64,000 nucleotides of DNA from contig NC_088305.1 in the NCBI RefSeq assembly GCF_032854445.1, positions 29,598,628 through 29,662,627 on the forward strand, in the 5' to 3' direction. Positions 45,210-57,880 of the stretch are shown in pieces (position 1 is the stretch's first letter; the number at the start of each line of letters is the position of its first letter). The DNA is from Liolophura sinensis (taxonomy: Eukaryota; Mollusca; Polyplacophora; Chitonida; Chitonidae). The notes under the pieces are model-generated. The model had not been told where the DNA came from, ran no database searches, and was given only the letters and a program-made list of their open reading frames with translations. A program made the translations under genes and the position numbers.

Positions 45210-48200
45210 ATGTGTTGGCTTGTCACAGACTTTCCAAATCCTCTCTGTGAATAGTGGTGTAGCATTGAACACACGACTCACTTTCGAATGTAGCACGATT
45301 TAGGCTTCCCTTATTAGGACCTAACCGGTATTCCTTGTTCTCGTTGACTGACGCTTTTGTTATTAAATGGCATTACAGTGATTCTCATGAAGTACCATTA
45401 ATTAATGCTATTAACTTCACCCATGTTAGAATTTAGTTGCACAGGTGTTTTCGAGTGGTGTGTTGGATCCTTCAGTGTCCAGGAGAAGTGAAGTGAACTA
45501 CGGCTGAAATGAGCGGCATATAATCACGCCACAGTATTCACGTTCAATTTTGATGGTGTCATTGTTTAACCTTGTGAATAAATCGATGCACGCTTGCAGG
45601 ATTCTCCTTTGGGGCAAGGGTGAGTGGGGTGTTAGTACATTGACCTGTACTATCAACAACGCAAACTCTCTCATTTCTGTTGAACGCCTTGACAGCTTTT
45701 TAACTTTGCACAGTGGACATTCTTTCACACATGTCCCCCAGCTTCACAAAAAATTAATATATGCTACCTGTAGAACTTTCATTATATGCACCATCGTCTA
45801 GCAATTCGTGATGCCTGTTGCGACGATGTAATACTGACTGTTCAAGACAAACGCCGTCTGAAGACAAATCTAAAATCAGTGACCAGTATCACTGTTCAGT
45901 AGCTTGGGGCGGTTTTGATAGGTTCCGCTGGTTACCTGGAGGAGTAAGGATGACTTCAAGAGTAGCAGTGTCGGACGAAAAATTCGTTATCAGCATATAT
46001 GTTCTTGCTGAAATGACTTTCAAAAGAAAATTACAATTTGTTTCTGTTTTGTCGCCTAGATACTAGGCTCTAATGACTGGTATGGCAATCAAGACAATTG
46101 ATCGTTCAGACTCCCCCCCCCCCCCCAAATCCCCACCTTTCAGCGTGTTTGGTTAAATTCACTTGTGTAGTTTTTCTTGTCTAAATCATTCCGGAGTGAC
46201 AGTTGAATCTGTACTCTCAACCTACTTGTTGCATGTAAAACGCATGCAAGGGCGGAATGACCAACGCCCAATATTGTATGATAAATACGAACAAGTATAG
46301 CTGCACTGCAATGGTTAGTGTTTCTATAGCAGACCGAGGAGTTACGGACTGTAAAGGCCACGGTTAGTGGCTTTTTAGTAGAATGACCTGTAAGTTATTG
46401 CATAGCACATTAAAGTAAATTGTTACCATTGTGAATATATTTTCATTTTGACACCGTTTCGTCTGTACAAAGTGCAAAGAAAATAGGGGTGGTAAAGTAG
46501 ATAATTGTATGTACATCTATTCCCAAAAGTAATGACATTTATACGATAAGAACTGGCTAATATTAATAAAGTACTCCAGTGTATACTGAACGATTGGTCG
46601 ATTTGCTTTTATTTTTAGTATCCTTATGGCTAGCCACTGAACTCGTTGCTTAAACATTTGGTGAGGAGAGAACTTCTTCGTCATACAGATTTATGTGAAA
46701 TTTCTCACTACAGGGCATTTAACACCAGTCAAGTGAAATACAAGCATATTTACGTTCAGTATAGGCTATACTGTTTGTGTAGCCATGAATAACCTCGCAC
46801 CAAGAGCTGATGTAGCCAAATGATAAAGAGGGTGGTCCGGGGCCCCCTATAGGATCCACATGCTGTAGTAGCCGGTGACGCGTTTTAGCTGAATTTTGGC
46901 GGCCAGATATCTGCTTGGTGTGAAATTGACATCCAAGTTTTTATAAGAACATGCAAATTTGCATATGGGCAAGCATGATGGCTTATGACCTTCATATATA
47001 TTTATATATGTGCACTTCTATGTCTATCATAGTCTAAAGGCTGCTAATCTTGAGTGTGTCAGTCGTAGATTGGAAGTTTATCAACATCCTGTGGATGGTC
47101 CTGGGTTTCCTCGCACCTGAATGCCGGCCGCCGTCGTACAAAGGAAATATTCTTGAATATTGCAGAAAACAGATCAAATCAAATTCTATGCAGAATTTGT
47201 CTGTTTTGACCTATGACAATGCTGCTTTCACATTTAAACCACATTCAGGAACGAAATTTTGAGAAATCCTTTGTAGCGGCTTCAGCTACTGCTGACAAGG
47301 AGTTTTTGTACACAACTGGCATACGCTTAATTGTCTTTGGCTTTTCAACCAGTCAGAAAGAATCTGACTGCGGATATCAAGCGCTGACATCAGACGATCG
47401 AAATTTTCATGGGAATGCTCGTCCTTAACTTTTTTTCATCTTGAGATCAGGTGATGTTCGAATGCAGTTGTCGACAGCCCACACCCATAATGAGACTATC
47501 TTGTCATGTAACAGTATTATCGCTATTAGGGGGTATAGTTTCTTCATATAGCACAGATTCTGTAGTGTTGAAAACTTGGTGAGTCCAGCAATTTACATGC
47601 CTACCGTCTTGCAGAGATGGCAATTGGGACTCGTACGTTTTTCTGTTTGACTTCGGAGGCCTATATCCTTACATTCATTTGTTCATTAGTCAGCTCAGTT
47701 TGCATCACTATCATAATTTCAATAATCAATAGAGTTGATGCCCGGAGATTCGCACAGATGGTCAGTGTGACAATTTCGCTATTTGTTTACCAACCTGCTG
47801 CTTAACTTGCGTGACAGCGATATTTCTGGGTCGTTTGAAGTTCGCGGAGTGCTGTGGAGTTGAACTAAACACGTGGGGCTGAAAACTGCTGGCGTCTTTT
47901 TTTTTTTTTTTTAGTACCATCATGACTTTTTTTAATTCCAGTTTTCAAAGAATGGATAGTAAAGGACAGATCCCACTGTCAATAACCAAAATCTGGAGAA
48001 ATATAACAAGCGGGGCACTGTTTCTTAAAATGTAGTTGTTACAATCTTTTCCATTTCATTTGATTTCCACACGGCTATAGCCCGGGTCATCCCGTTCAAA
48101 GTATAAACAACATTTGAACGTGCTTTTAACAGGCGTAGTTGCGTTGACCAATTTTTCACCGTTAGTTGCATCTCTTCAGAATTTGTCTCTTCCCACTTTA

Positions 48201-48440
48201 CGGATTCAATTTATAAGCGTAGTTAGGAGAGGATTAGCCCTGTAGACGTGACTTCGGCATGCAGTTCGTCCCTGAGGCGACCCATGACAGCTCGGAACAA
48301 AATGGAGCCCTTTTCCGCTCAAACGAATACCAATCCTGTACTGGCGGCCATCTTTTCGCTTTGCTGATTATGAAGCGGTTTGGCTGAATGACTTGAAAAT
48401 TCTTCCACTGCGTATTTAATTTATTATTGTTTCTTTATCT
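45210..48440. other. Gene-free stretch
   Basis: No gene recognised on either strand. It contains a C14 run at 46113-46126, a partial SINE at 47080-47180, and unremarkable AT-rich DNA. Short open frames here have no family resemblance. Confidence 0.5.
47080..47180 (+). mobile_element. SINE fragment, family A
   Basis: TCAACATCCTGTGGATGGTC, TGGGTTTCCTCGCACC, GAATGCCGGCCGCCGTCGTA and GAAATATTCTTGAATATTGC, ending near CAGATCAAATC. Confidence 0.65.
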
Positions 48441-48446
48441 ACTACC

Positions 48447-48525
48447 GACTGCCGTCGTACAAGTAAAATAGTCTTACATACGTACGGCGTAAAACAACAA
48501 TCAGACAAATAACTTAAATAAATAA
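48447..48525 (+). mobile_element. SINE fragment, family A, tail part
   Basis: CTGCCGTCGTACAAGTAAAA, TACGGCGTAAAACAACAATC and a tail ACTTAAATAAATAA. A G-run follows at about 48531-48548. Confidence 0.65.
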
Positions 48526-48901
48526 CCACGGGGTGGGGGGGGGGGGGATAACTGATGAATTTTATTGTTGATTAATGTATTTGCGTTCAAAATCGCTCGA
48601 GAAAAAGGCAGGTTAGAGGCAAATTATAAAATACTTACTATTTGTGCTGTAACTCGCATCTTCACAGCAGAACACCTTCCAAACAAACCTTGAAACACCT
48701 TTGTTATTCTAAGGTGAATAAATGTTCCAGAATGACCCACGACCATTAACTCACTCATTGGCAACATTTCAGGTCAAATATCGCGTTAGTTTACATTCAG
48801 GCGATTTTGTTGAAAGTCTGTTGGCATAGTATAGCAAATTAGTTATCATGTTAGATATGTACCTTATTAGTGTCGCCACGATATGCCTCAGATATTGCTG
48901 A

Positions 48902-49086
48902 TGTGGCGTTATTTATTTATTTATTTGATCGGTGTTCTACGCCGTACAGCAGAATACTTCAGGTTGATGCCAAACCTTCCCACATACGGCAGGAGTGGAA
49001 GCCAGCATGAGCTGGTCTTGAACTCAAACATCTCAGCGACTACATTGGTGAGAGGCTCCTGGGTCATTGCGCCGCGCTTGCATGCT
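48902..49086 (-). mobile_element. SINE, family A, internally deleted
   Basis: TTTATTTATTTATTTGATCG, TGTTCTACGCCGTACAGC, then directly CAGGTTGATGCCAAACCTTC, GCCAGCATGAGCTGGTCTTG and a head ending GCGCCGCGCTTGCATGCTA. The 42-bp array begins within a few bases of this head. Confidence 0.8.
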
Positions 49087-49091
49087 ATGGA

Positions 49092-50862
49092 ACACGGAGT
49101 TGATTAAGGAATGAGCACGTCATATAGAATGGAAGACAAAGATGGTTAAGGAATGAGTACGTCGTATAGGATGGAAGACAAAGACGGTTAAGGAATGAGC
49201 ACGTCATATAGGATGGAAAACAAAGATGGTTAAGAAATGAGTACGTCGTATAGGATGGAAGACAAAGACGGTTAAGGAATGAGCACGTCATATAGGATGG
49301 AAGACAAAGATGGTTAAGGAATAAGCACGTCATATAGAATGGAAGACAAAGACGGTTCAGGAATCTGACGTCTTATAGGGTGGAAGACATAGATGGTTAA
49401 GGGATGAGTACGTCGAATAGGATGGAAAAAACAAAGACGGTTAAATAATGAGCACGTCATATAGGATGGAAGACAAAGATGATTAAAGAATAAGCACGTC
49501 ATATAGGATGGAAGACAAAGACGGTTAAGGAATCTGACGTATTATAGGGTGGAAGACATAGATGGTTAAGGAATGAGTACGTCGTATAGGATGGAAGACA
49601 AAGATGATTAAAGAATAAGCACGTCATATAGGATGGATGACAAAGATGGTTAAAAGGATAAGCACGTCGTATAGGATAGAAGACGGTTAAGGAATGAGCA
49701 CGTCATATAGGATGGAAGACAAAGATCGTTAAGGAATGAGCACGTCATATAGAATGGAAGACAAAGACGGTTAAGGAATCTGACGTCTTATAGGGTGGAA
49801 GAAAAAGCTACTTAAGGAATGAGTACGTCGTAAAGGATGGAAGACAAAGATGATTAAAGAATAAGCACGTCATATAGGATGGAAGACAAAGACGGTTAAG
49901 GAATGAGTACGTCGTATAGGATGGAAGACAAAGATGGTTAAGGAATAAGCACGCCATATAGAATCGAAGACAAAGATGGTTAAGGAATAAGCACGTCATA
50001 TAGGATGGAAGACAAAGATGGTTAAGGAATAGGCACGTCATATAGGATGGAAGACAAAGACGGTTAAGGAATGAGTACGTCGTATAGGATGGAAAACAAA
50101 GACGGTTAAGGAATGAGCACGTCATATAGGATGGAAGACAAAGATGGTTAAGGAATGAGTACGTCATATAGGATGGTAAAAGACGGTTAAGGAATGAGTA
50201 CGTCGTATAGAATGGAAGACATAGATGGTTAAGGAATGAGCACATCGTATAGAATGGAAGACATAGATGGTTAAGGAATGAGCACATCGTATAGAATGGA
50301 AGACAAAGATGGTTAAGGAATGAGCACGTCGTATAGAATGAAAGACAAATACGGTTAAGGAATGAGCACGTCGTATAGAATGGAAGACAAAGATGGTTAA
50401 GGAATGAGTACGTCGTATAGAATGGAAGATAAAGATGGTTAAGGAATGAGTACGTCGTATAGAATGGAAGATAAAGATGGTTAAGGAATGAGTACGTCAT
50501 ATAGGATGGAAGACATAGATGGTTAAGGAATGAGCACGTCATATAGGATGGAAGACAAAGATGGTTAAGGAATAAGCACGTCATATAGGATGGAAGACAT
50601 AGATGGTTAAGGAATGAGTAGGTCATATAGGATAGAAAACAAAGATAGTTAAGGAATGAGTACGTCGTATAGGATGGAAGACAAAGACGGTTAAGGAATG
50701 AGCACGTCATATAGGATGGAAGACAAAGATGGTTAAAAAGATAAGCACGTCGTATAGGATAGAAGACAAAGCTGGTTAAGGAATGAGTACGTCATATAGA
50801 ATGGAAGACAAAGAAGGTTAAGGAATAAGCACGTCATGTAGGATGGAAGACAAAGATGCTTA
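49092..50862. repeat. 42-bp minisatellite, about 42 copies, 1.8 kb
   Basis: Unit GATGGTTAAGGAATGAGTAC, GTCGTATAGGATGGAAGACA and AA, with two alternating subtypes (GAGTACGTCGTA and AGCACGTCATA) and occasional shorter units (AATCTGACGTCTTATAGGG). The unit length keeps the minus strand open as a 14-residue repeat (up to 300 residues), a by-product of the period. Confidence 0.96.
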
Positions 50863-53627
50863 AGTAACTGGATGACTTTTGTGTTCGCCATAAATGTCAG
50901 ACAGTTTCATGGCAATAACTGACGATTCTTTCATGTAGATTTTGTAACCACACGACACACATGTACCCCACTGGGTAGATAACACCAATAACAACGGCGA
51001 CAAAGTGGACGATCCATGAAAGCTCAAATTAATTAATCACCCGTAATTGTATTTCATAAATCAGGCTGCTGTATCCCACTGTTATCCAGTCCTCTTGCTC
51101 ATTCATTCCATTTGCCCTGACTGTATAAACCCATCAGGTACACTCATTTACGCCAAATTTAAATGAGCTGCGATATTTCATCCCTGTCTTCAAGTGACTT
51201 CGAGTGACTGGGGCACTCTTAGTCACGAAGTTCGCCCACGTGGTACGACATAGAAAGGTGAAATATCTTGGATATGAACAAGAGCTCACATACCGTTCTT
51301 TATGCGACAATTGTTCGACATGGAACATTCCTCCCTGGAATACTTGATTTTATGATTGACTTCATAGTAGTACGGCGATAACTATTGCGATAACGCTAAT
51401 ACTACATCTGTGTTGATAGCGGTAATACCATAACTGCGATAATGACAACGACAACACCCATACTGATATCGATGACACGTTCTATGCTGATAACTGTAGA
51501 AGTACCGTATATAATATAACTTCTGATAACCATAACACCACAGATATATTAATATGTCGGGGCCTCCATGGCCTAGTTATTAGCATGCTATCAACCATAG
51601 TGTCTTAAGTGCAGCTCATGCTGACTTACCATCCGGTCCTACGTGGGAAGGTCTTCCAGCAACTTGCGGGTGGCCTTGGGTTTTCCTCGCGATCTGCAAT
51701 GTTTCTTCTCAAAATAAAGCTGGCCGCCGTCATATAAGTGAAATGCTCTTGAGTACGGCGTGAAACACCAATCAAGCAAATATTCGGGGTTCAGCGAGAG
51801 TCTTGTCCTTAAGTCTTTACGTAATCTTCGCACTACCTTGTTTGGCGATCAGCATAAGACGAGTGAAGCAATTACTGGTTGGCCCAGTGTCGGTATAATG
51901 TAACTTGGTGGGGCGTCGGATGGCGTTCCAGTGAGGCAGCATTATAAGTATGTCGTTATTTCAGGTCTTCTGCATGGAGACACCTCTGTGCTATGACTGA
52001 AATGAGGTTGTCAGCCATCTTGAACGACTAATCAGCAATTAGCACACGTACTTTGTGGATATGTTCATTTTAGTATTCCACAGGCGAATCAAAGGCGGAA
52101 AACAGGTGGAACACAGGCAAATAACAGGCCGAAAAACAGACAAGCGATAGTTCAGCGGCTGATTGTTTAGAACGGTTAGAGTAATCTCATACAATCTGAT
52201 ATGTCAGGTCTTACCATTACTCCAAAGGAGAGACCAGCCAAGGAGTTACATGTACTTTTTAGTGCACCACAACTCATAGCTGTTCAAAATCATGACGCAA
52301 GTTAGATGAAGCTCTGACTGTCAGTATCACCTATTTTATGTATGTTTATGGATGGAGCTCCACGCTGAGGGGTTATTCATAAAGAAAAAAGGTCGGGGTC
52401 TACCAGTTATTAAAAGCTAAGGTGTATCTTGCGCTTCCATGTACTGCTAATATTGATGCTCCACGCGATGTACCCCCTTTCTGTTTGAACTCGTCATATA
52501 TTGCCATATTGCCTTCACTGGATTTGATCTGCTCACCAACGCGCGCACCTTTTACTCCATAGTTGTCAGTCCGTCAGCACATATTGAAAATAGGAGGGCT
52601 AGATACATGACTGTATCTTGAGGTACAGTAAGTGAATTCTTTGTTTTTTAATTAGAAGGCGATTTTATTGGCAGCAGTAAAGTGGTGAGGTACATTGGCG
52701 GCTAAGTGTTTAGACAGGTTGTTAGGCTTACTAAACGCAATGTCTTAACTTAGACATACGTTACTTGGACAAGCCTGAGGTACTTACACACTGCAAATGT
52801 CTGGAAATATTCATGGAAAATAACTCTTTGTGTGGGAATTATTTCACTCGGTTATTCATACTAAACTCCACAACTGTCTTAAAATCTAGTCATGTTTCCA
52901 CTAGTTCACTGAATGTTCTACTTTCAGAAGATTCATCAAAAGTTTCGATATGATGGTGTGGATCACTGTTCCAGACGAGTATACTTTCGCACTCTCATTT
53001 TGTCGTAATCTCTCACAATCTTACTTTAGCTCTGGTGTCGCAGTAATCCAGAAAAGTGTTGGCGCAGTAACATATTTCCGCTTATTACCAACTGCGTTGA
53101 CAAATGGTACTTTGAAATGAAAAAACGGATTGTCGTTTAAAATGTACTTACTTATCTGAAACGTCTGAAAACGCCGAGACTGACGTGGCAGCTATTCTGG
53201 TTTTTTGTACTTAACTAAATGGTTTGTTCTCCATGCTCGATGTTTCACAAGGCTGAAATGCTTTCAACGTCGTTGTGTCACAAAACCAACCGTAGGTGAT
53301 ACTGTTAGGAAACTTCCAGTTACCGTGATCTCTGCCTTCTGCCTTCTTTATCCTTCGAATCGCACAGAAAGCTATGTATACATGATTCAAAATAAGTCCT
53401 CATTAAACACAGAAACTGAAGATCAGATAGGTCAGCGTTGTTAGTGTCTAACAGCTCATAATTCAAAGATTCCATGAAAATGTAAAGTTTCTGCTGACTA
53501 GACAAGGGTTGGTCGTAAAGCATGACAAGTTCCTGGTAACGGTTGTGGTGGGGCTTGGCAATTAAGAAAGAAAGGATGGGGCCGTACTGCATTACACACC
53601 AATTCAGCAAGGCCTTCACAGGACACC
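50863..53627. other. Gene-free stretch with one SINE
   Basis: Apart from the SINE at 51559-51783 and a block near 51881 shared with 27398, I see nothing recognisable. The right end (about 53300-53627) is probably the 3' UTR of the peptide precursor gene; the 99-residue open frame there resembles nothing I know. Confidence 0.5.
51559..51783 (+). mobile_element. SINE, family A, near full length
   Basis: The head GGGGCCTCCATGGCCTAGTT carries a tRNA-like A box with GTTATTAGCATGC. The body has TACGTGGGAAGGTCTTCCAG and CTGGCCGCCGTCATATAAGT, and the tail is CACCAATCAAGCAAAT. The core is diverged. Confidence 0.85.
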
Positions 53628-54029
53628 CTACTGCTCGGGGACGCCTTTGGCCGCTCTTTTCACATTTCGTTTGATGAAAGCGTTCCGCCAGTTCTGTAGT
53701 CCCGCCGTGTTTGGGGTGCCAGCCGCGCCGAATACCCGCGCGGAGTTGTCAAAGCCTCTCTTACTGGAACCCCCCAGAACAGCCTGCCAGTTGATAAACT
53801 TGCTCCTAGAGGGAGACCAAATTCCGAAGCCATCATCATGGCCCATCATTTGACGCTTCTCTTGTCCATTTCCCCATTTTTGAAAGTCGGCTTTACTAAG
53901 ACTGTTACTGTGTCCGAAATCAGGACTGTTCCTTCCAAAGTCGAAGTCGGAGAAGGCTGAAACGACCGATGTAAAGGCGGTCAAAGCGATGATTACAGCC
54001 GAGAAAGTGAAGATAGCCGATGTGGACAT
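53628..54029 (-). CDS. Putative neuropeptide/prohormone precursor, family unassigned
   Basis: 133 residues with a clear signal peptide (about 1-25, hydrophobic, ending SVVSA). Lys-Arg pairs end segments at about residues 59, 90, 121 and 125 (QEKR, SSKR, FIKR, NVKR), the usual sites of proprotein convertases in a secretory pathway. Each of the first three segments carries a similar core near its end: ADFQKWGNGQ, SKFINWQAVLGG and AGLQNWRNAFI, that is [F/L]-x-[K/N]-W. There is no cysteine and no Gly before KR, so disulfides and C-terminal amidation are not expected. It is G+C-rich compared with its flanks, has an ATG and a stop in one exon, and has a TATA-like TTTTAAAA about 150 bases upstream. 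I do not recognise the family. It could instead be a non-hormone secreted peptide. Confidence 0.7.
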   Translation of the reverse strand: MSTSAIFTFSAVIIALTAFTSVVSAFSDFDFGRNSPDFGHSNSLSKADFQKWGNGQEKRQMMGHDDGFGIWSPSRSKFINWQAVLGGSSKRGFDNSARVFGAAGTPNTAGLQNWRNAFIKRNVKRAAKGVPEQ

Positions 54030-54179
54030 GGTATGTAGGCTTGATGAGAAATCTGATGAAAGTATTTCAAAGTTCCAGAGATCAGACGTCGGCCGGACAC
54101 TAAAAGCAACAGGGAACTCACAGAGGTAAGAATCTTTCTGAAAGGGATCGCAAAACCACCCGGAGAGACAGACTCCTCC

Positions 54180-54187
54180 GTTTTAAA
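54180..54187 (-). promoter_or_regulatory. TATA-like element of the peptide precursor gene
   Basis: TTTTAAAA, symmetric on both strands, about 150 bases upstream of the start codon. It would place a start site near 54150 and a 5' UTR of roughly 120 bases. No transcript evidence. Confidence 0.35.
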
Positions 54188-55066
54188 AGAATCGCCCTAA
54201 CAAAATGTTGAGTGAACTGATCGAATAGAGAGCGGTTAATCACTGAACGGCGGGCAGGGCGGTGCGAGCAGATGCCCTTGTTGAAACGCCTCGTCTGCTG
54301 ATTGGTGGTTACGGCAAACGGAGTTTCGTGTAGCTCGATCGATAAAGCAATGTGCCATTTGGTTCGAAGATCTACGAATATAAGGAACCACGATCAGCGT
54401 GCTTTAATAGTTCAGTAAAGCTGACTGAAATACCAGAGCACAGATATGGATGACAAAAATATACAATCTACAATAAGTAATTAAAACTCACAGCCATACC
54501 GTAAAAAGTACACAGCTCACGTGGTACAATTACTGCGTTTAATGAATACACCAATATAATGCTATATGTACCTTGAACATTTTGTATTGATCGATTGCAT
54601 TGAGCCAAACGTCGCGTTCTGCGCACTACTTTAGTGATATCAGGATTTTATAACAGCTGCGGCTAGCGATGCCGCATGTTGGTTATGTCTCATTGTAAAT
54701 ATGGCCGTCGTCTGGTTTTCTCCAAACACTAAACAGCTGGTTGAAATGACATCAGCATATAAAACGAATAACTTAATTAAAAATCAATATATATATTCAT
54801 ACACACACAAAGCGGTTTCCGGTCGATAATGTTACCTGCAATTTTATTTTTTCATTAGCAAACACATTATAATTCATTTCATTTGGATTGAAAGGTGAAT
54901 CGCTCATGACAGAAGTTCGATTCTCGGCGAAACTATGCTCCTTTACTCCAGATTGTGCGGGATCGAACTGTGTAGGGTATTGAATTATACGCAAATGTGA
55001 CGCAAATGTGATCATATGCGTCAAATATGTTTCATATATGATTTGTGCACTTAGGACCCTGAGTGA

Positions 55067-55212
55067 AGTTGGCATGTTCTCTGTCCGGCATGTTCTCTAC
55101 ACAGCATGTTCTCTGTCCGGCATGTTCTCTATACAGCATCTTCTCTATCCGGTATGTTCTCTATCCGTCATGTTCTCTATCCAACATGTTTTCTGTCCGG
55201 CATGTTCCCTTT
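55067..55212. repeat. 18- to 19-bp repeat, about 8 copies
   Basis: Unit CATGTTCTCTGTCCGG or CATGTTCTCTATACAG, repeated with small changes (CATCTTCTCTATCCGG, CATGTTTTCTGTCCGG). Confidence 0.85.
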
Positions 55213-56104
55213 TTTAGATCATCTGCGGTTTGAAAAACGACTATAGATCGAGACACTTTCAAGTAAAACCAAATAAAAAAATTGACAGGCTACATAAATC
55301 GATTGTAGTACAATCACATCATTTTCCGCAGTAACCTTGCAGTGCTTTTGTACTAATAAAGTAAGTGTTTTCCTTTGGACCGCTCTGTTAAAAACTGGGA
55401 CAAATCATGCAAGTTCTGTACCAGAGTCAGTTGAAAGAAAGATTTTAAAAAAAAACATTGTGCCAGGTTCGAATTCGTGTCATGATATTATCGTACAGCA
55501 TACCCCGACTATGCCAACAAGACAGTCCTGTTGGTAGCTTGGAATTTTTCACAAGCCGACTTTTAGGGAAACAGTCGTATTATTTCGGCATAAATAATCT
55601 GGTTATGAGGTGAAACCGACACATTCTGCTCTTACGGATACTGACCTGATCAGATTGTCACAACGTTCCTGCTGAAAAATGCATGGGTGGCGAAATCCCA
55701 TCAGACACAATCAACGCGCTGCTTCAGTAAAAATATTCACATTTGTACCTTTTTCTGAATCACTGAAACGAAATTACTTTTGGGACCATTTTGGGACTGA
55801 CATATCGCGTGATCTGGTTTGTTGTCATATCAGCCAGTGACGAGTGCGATTTGGTTTTGAGGAACAGGTGTCATCGGAAAGAGAAACAAACACAAGTCGT
55901 TATGTGCTCAGAGATTTATATTAATAAATACATAAAAATGTCTGATTGTTTAGAGCCTAAGACCTGGGTGCAAACTGGACAAGACCTAAAACACTTTAAA
56001 ATCGGCAATCATTGTAAGGAGAATTATTAATATGGCCTAAAGGTGTCCAGTATTGCGACAATACGGCTTCATATTTGATTTTATTTATTGATTGTTGTTT
56101 AAGG

Positions 56105-56195
56105 TCATACTTCATCGTCTCATGTGACGCTCGTTCTCATATGACTGAAAAGTTGTTAAGTACGACGTTAAACCCTAAGCACTCACTCACTCTTA
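56105..56195 (+). mobile_element. SINE fragment, family B, tail part
   Basis: TCGTTCTCATATGACTGAAA, then AAGTACGACGTTAAACCC and TAAGCACTCACTCACTC. It is the reverse of the tail seen at 4687 and 20144. A few family C-like bases precede it. Confidence 0.7.
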
Positions 56196-56532
56196 CATGC
56201 AGTCAGTCATTTTAATAGGTGGAGCAAACGGGACTATCGGAGAAAACCACCTGTCTCTTGGCAAGTTAGTGATGAACTTCGGGATATGTGACGTATACAG
56301 ATATGCACACAACAATGATAAAAGTCAAGTGATCATGAACGAACGTTAGACCTCGCAAATGGGCACAATTTTGTTGTCGTAACGCCGTAAATGGAAACTA
56401 ATTATACAATGCATAAGAAGGTACCGGTATTAGAAAACCTAGAGTATGGTTTAAAGGAAAATGATTAAAAAAATTTCGGAAATTTCGGAAAATTCGAAAA
56501 ACTTCGGAAATGACGTCATCGATGCGGCACCA

Positions 56533-56697
56533 GGGGCCGATTCCACAAAGCCGTCTCTGACAAGTCAAAATTCGAAATACGACAACAAAGTTTATTTTGG
56601 GAGTTTCAGAAATGAAACTTCAAGTATAAAAAATTAAGCATGTTAAGGAGTCATAAATTTTGACTTAAATCAGTAACGGCTTTGTGGAATCGGTCCC
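56533..56697. mobile_element. Foldback MITE, GGGCC-ended type, well preserved
   Basis: The left end is GGGGCCGATTCCACAAAGCC and the right end in reverse is GGGACCGATTCCACAAAGCC. The match runs on through GT, with one mismatch in 22 bases. The centre (about 120 bases) is itself partly symmetric (GTCAAAATTCGAAAT against AAATTTTGAC). Confidence 0.85.
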
Positions 56698-57157
56698 AGA
56701 TTAGCACCAACAGGTTAGCCCCCGCCTCCATTTCAGGTTCTGACCTCAACAAAGTTGCTTTGACAACTATCATTGCTGACGTCACCAAAGCAGGCTTCTT
56801 AATTTCCGGATTGACCGCTGTGGCCTAAGGAAAACTGTAATTTAAAGCCAGTTTTACGCCCTAAGAAGAAGCCGATAAGCTTTCTGTACTTCCATATGTT
56901 AGACCGTACCATATAACGCGCATTAAAAAATAACAATCAAGTGTTTCATGTCCCCTCTAAGTTAAAGTTCATTAACTCGAGACTACGTAGCTGTCTTAGA
57001 CTTAACACAGATTTAGCCGTCACCTCTGAGTTGTTTGCGGTGTTAAAATTAGAACTGCCCACTGAAATTTTTATTTTAACACCGTGTGTTGTTCAGAGTA
57101 AACTGTCACAATAAAGAGGGAATTTAATGCTTTCAAGGTCAATACCATAAGACCAGG

Positions 57158-57269
<112 letters not shown>

Positions 57270-57640
57270 GGCCATATATCTTATACCCTTTCCTCTGAAG
57301 CTATATCGTTTGGCTTCCCACAGCTTATTTCAATACAGATTTTTTCCACGGCGTTTATCCATTTGCTGTATGTATAAATAGGTTATTTTAAAAATAGGAA
57401 TTTACAGGCTGAGAAAGAGATGTAAATATCTAAATTGAACGTTGAGCACATTCATGCCTCACGCCGCTTATGCCTATTTTTGTTTTTTGTTCTGACGTTG
57501 TAAAATTGACCAGCAAATACAGTGAAGTAATTTTTTTTGGCACAATCAGTAGTGATGTTTCATGCAGTTCAAAGGTTAAGTTTGTTAAAATATCATAAAC
57601 AGTAGTCTAGAGAGGGGCCTTCGTTAAAGGCATAACATGA

Positions 57641-57711
57641 TTTATTTATTTATTTATTTATTTATTTGTCATAGCCCTATTTGATTGGTGTTTTACGACG
57701 TACTCAACAAT
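57641..57711 (-). mobile_element. SINE fragment, family A, tail only
   Basis: (TTTA)n, then TTTGATTGGTGTTTTACGAC and GTACTCAACAATG, broken off where a family B piece begins. Confidence 0.7.
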
Positions 57712-57880
57712 GAATGAATGAGAGCTTGGGGTTTAACGTCTTACCTTTCAGTCATATGAGGACGAGGAGTCATTAGGTGTGTATACATGTACTGTGTCTT
57801 CTTGTGGTAGGGCGAGTGCATGCCGCCAACGTGCCGTCGCCGCAGCTTTTCCATGCCCCCTCAGGCCAGGTCTTTCTCAT
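57712..57880 (-). mobile_element. SINE fragment, family B
   Basis: GAATGAATGAGAGCTTGGGG, TTTAACGTCTTACC, CAGTCATATGAGGACGAGG and TGTGTCTTCTTGTGGTAGGG. The right end is uncertain. Confidence 0.65.

Larger units (their letters stand above)
54190..57150. other. Gene-free stretch
   Basis: No gene recognised. It contains a short repeat at 55067-55212, a family B SINE tail at 56105-56195 and a foldback MITE at 56533-56697. The rest shows no structure I can name. Confidence 0.5.

Noticed and set aside
49808-50710. 300-residue minus-strand open frame of a 14-residue Cys/Leu/Phe repeat
   Set aside because: It is exactly the 42-bp minisatellite read in frame. There is no signal, no unique sequence, and degenerate units occur in all frames nearby.
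53320-53619. 99-residue minus-strand frame just after the peptide precursor
   Set aside because: No known domain; its position fits the 3' UTR of the precursor gene. Kept only as a note.
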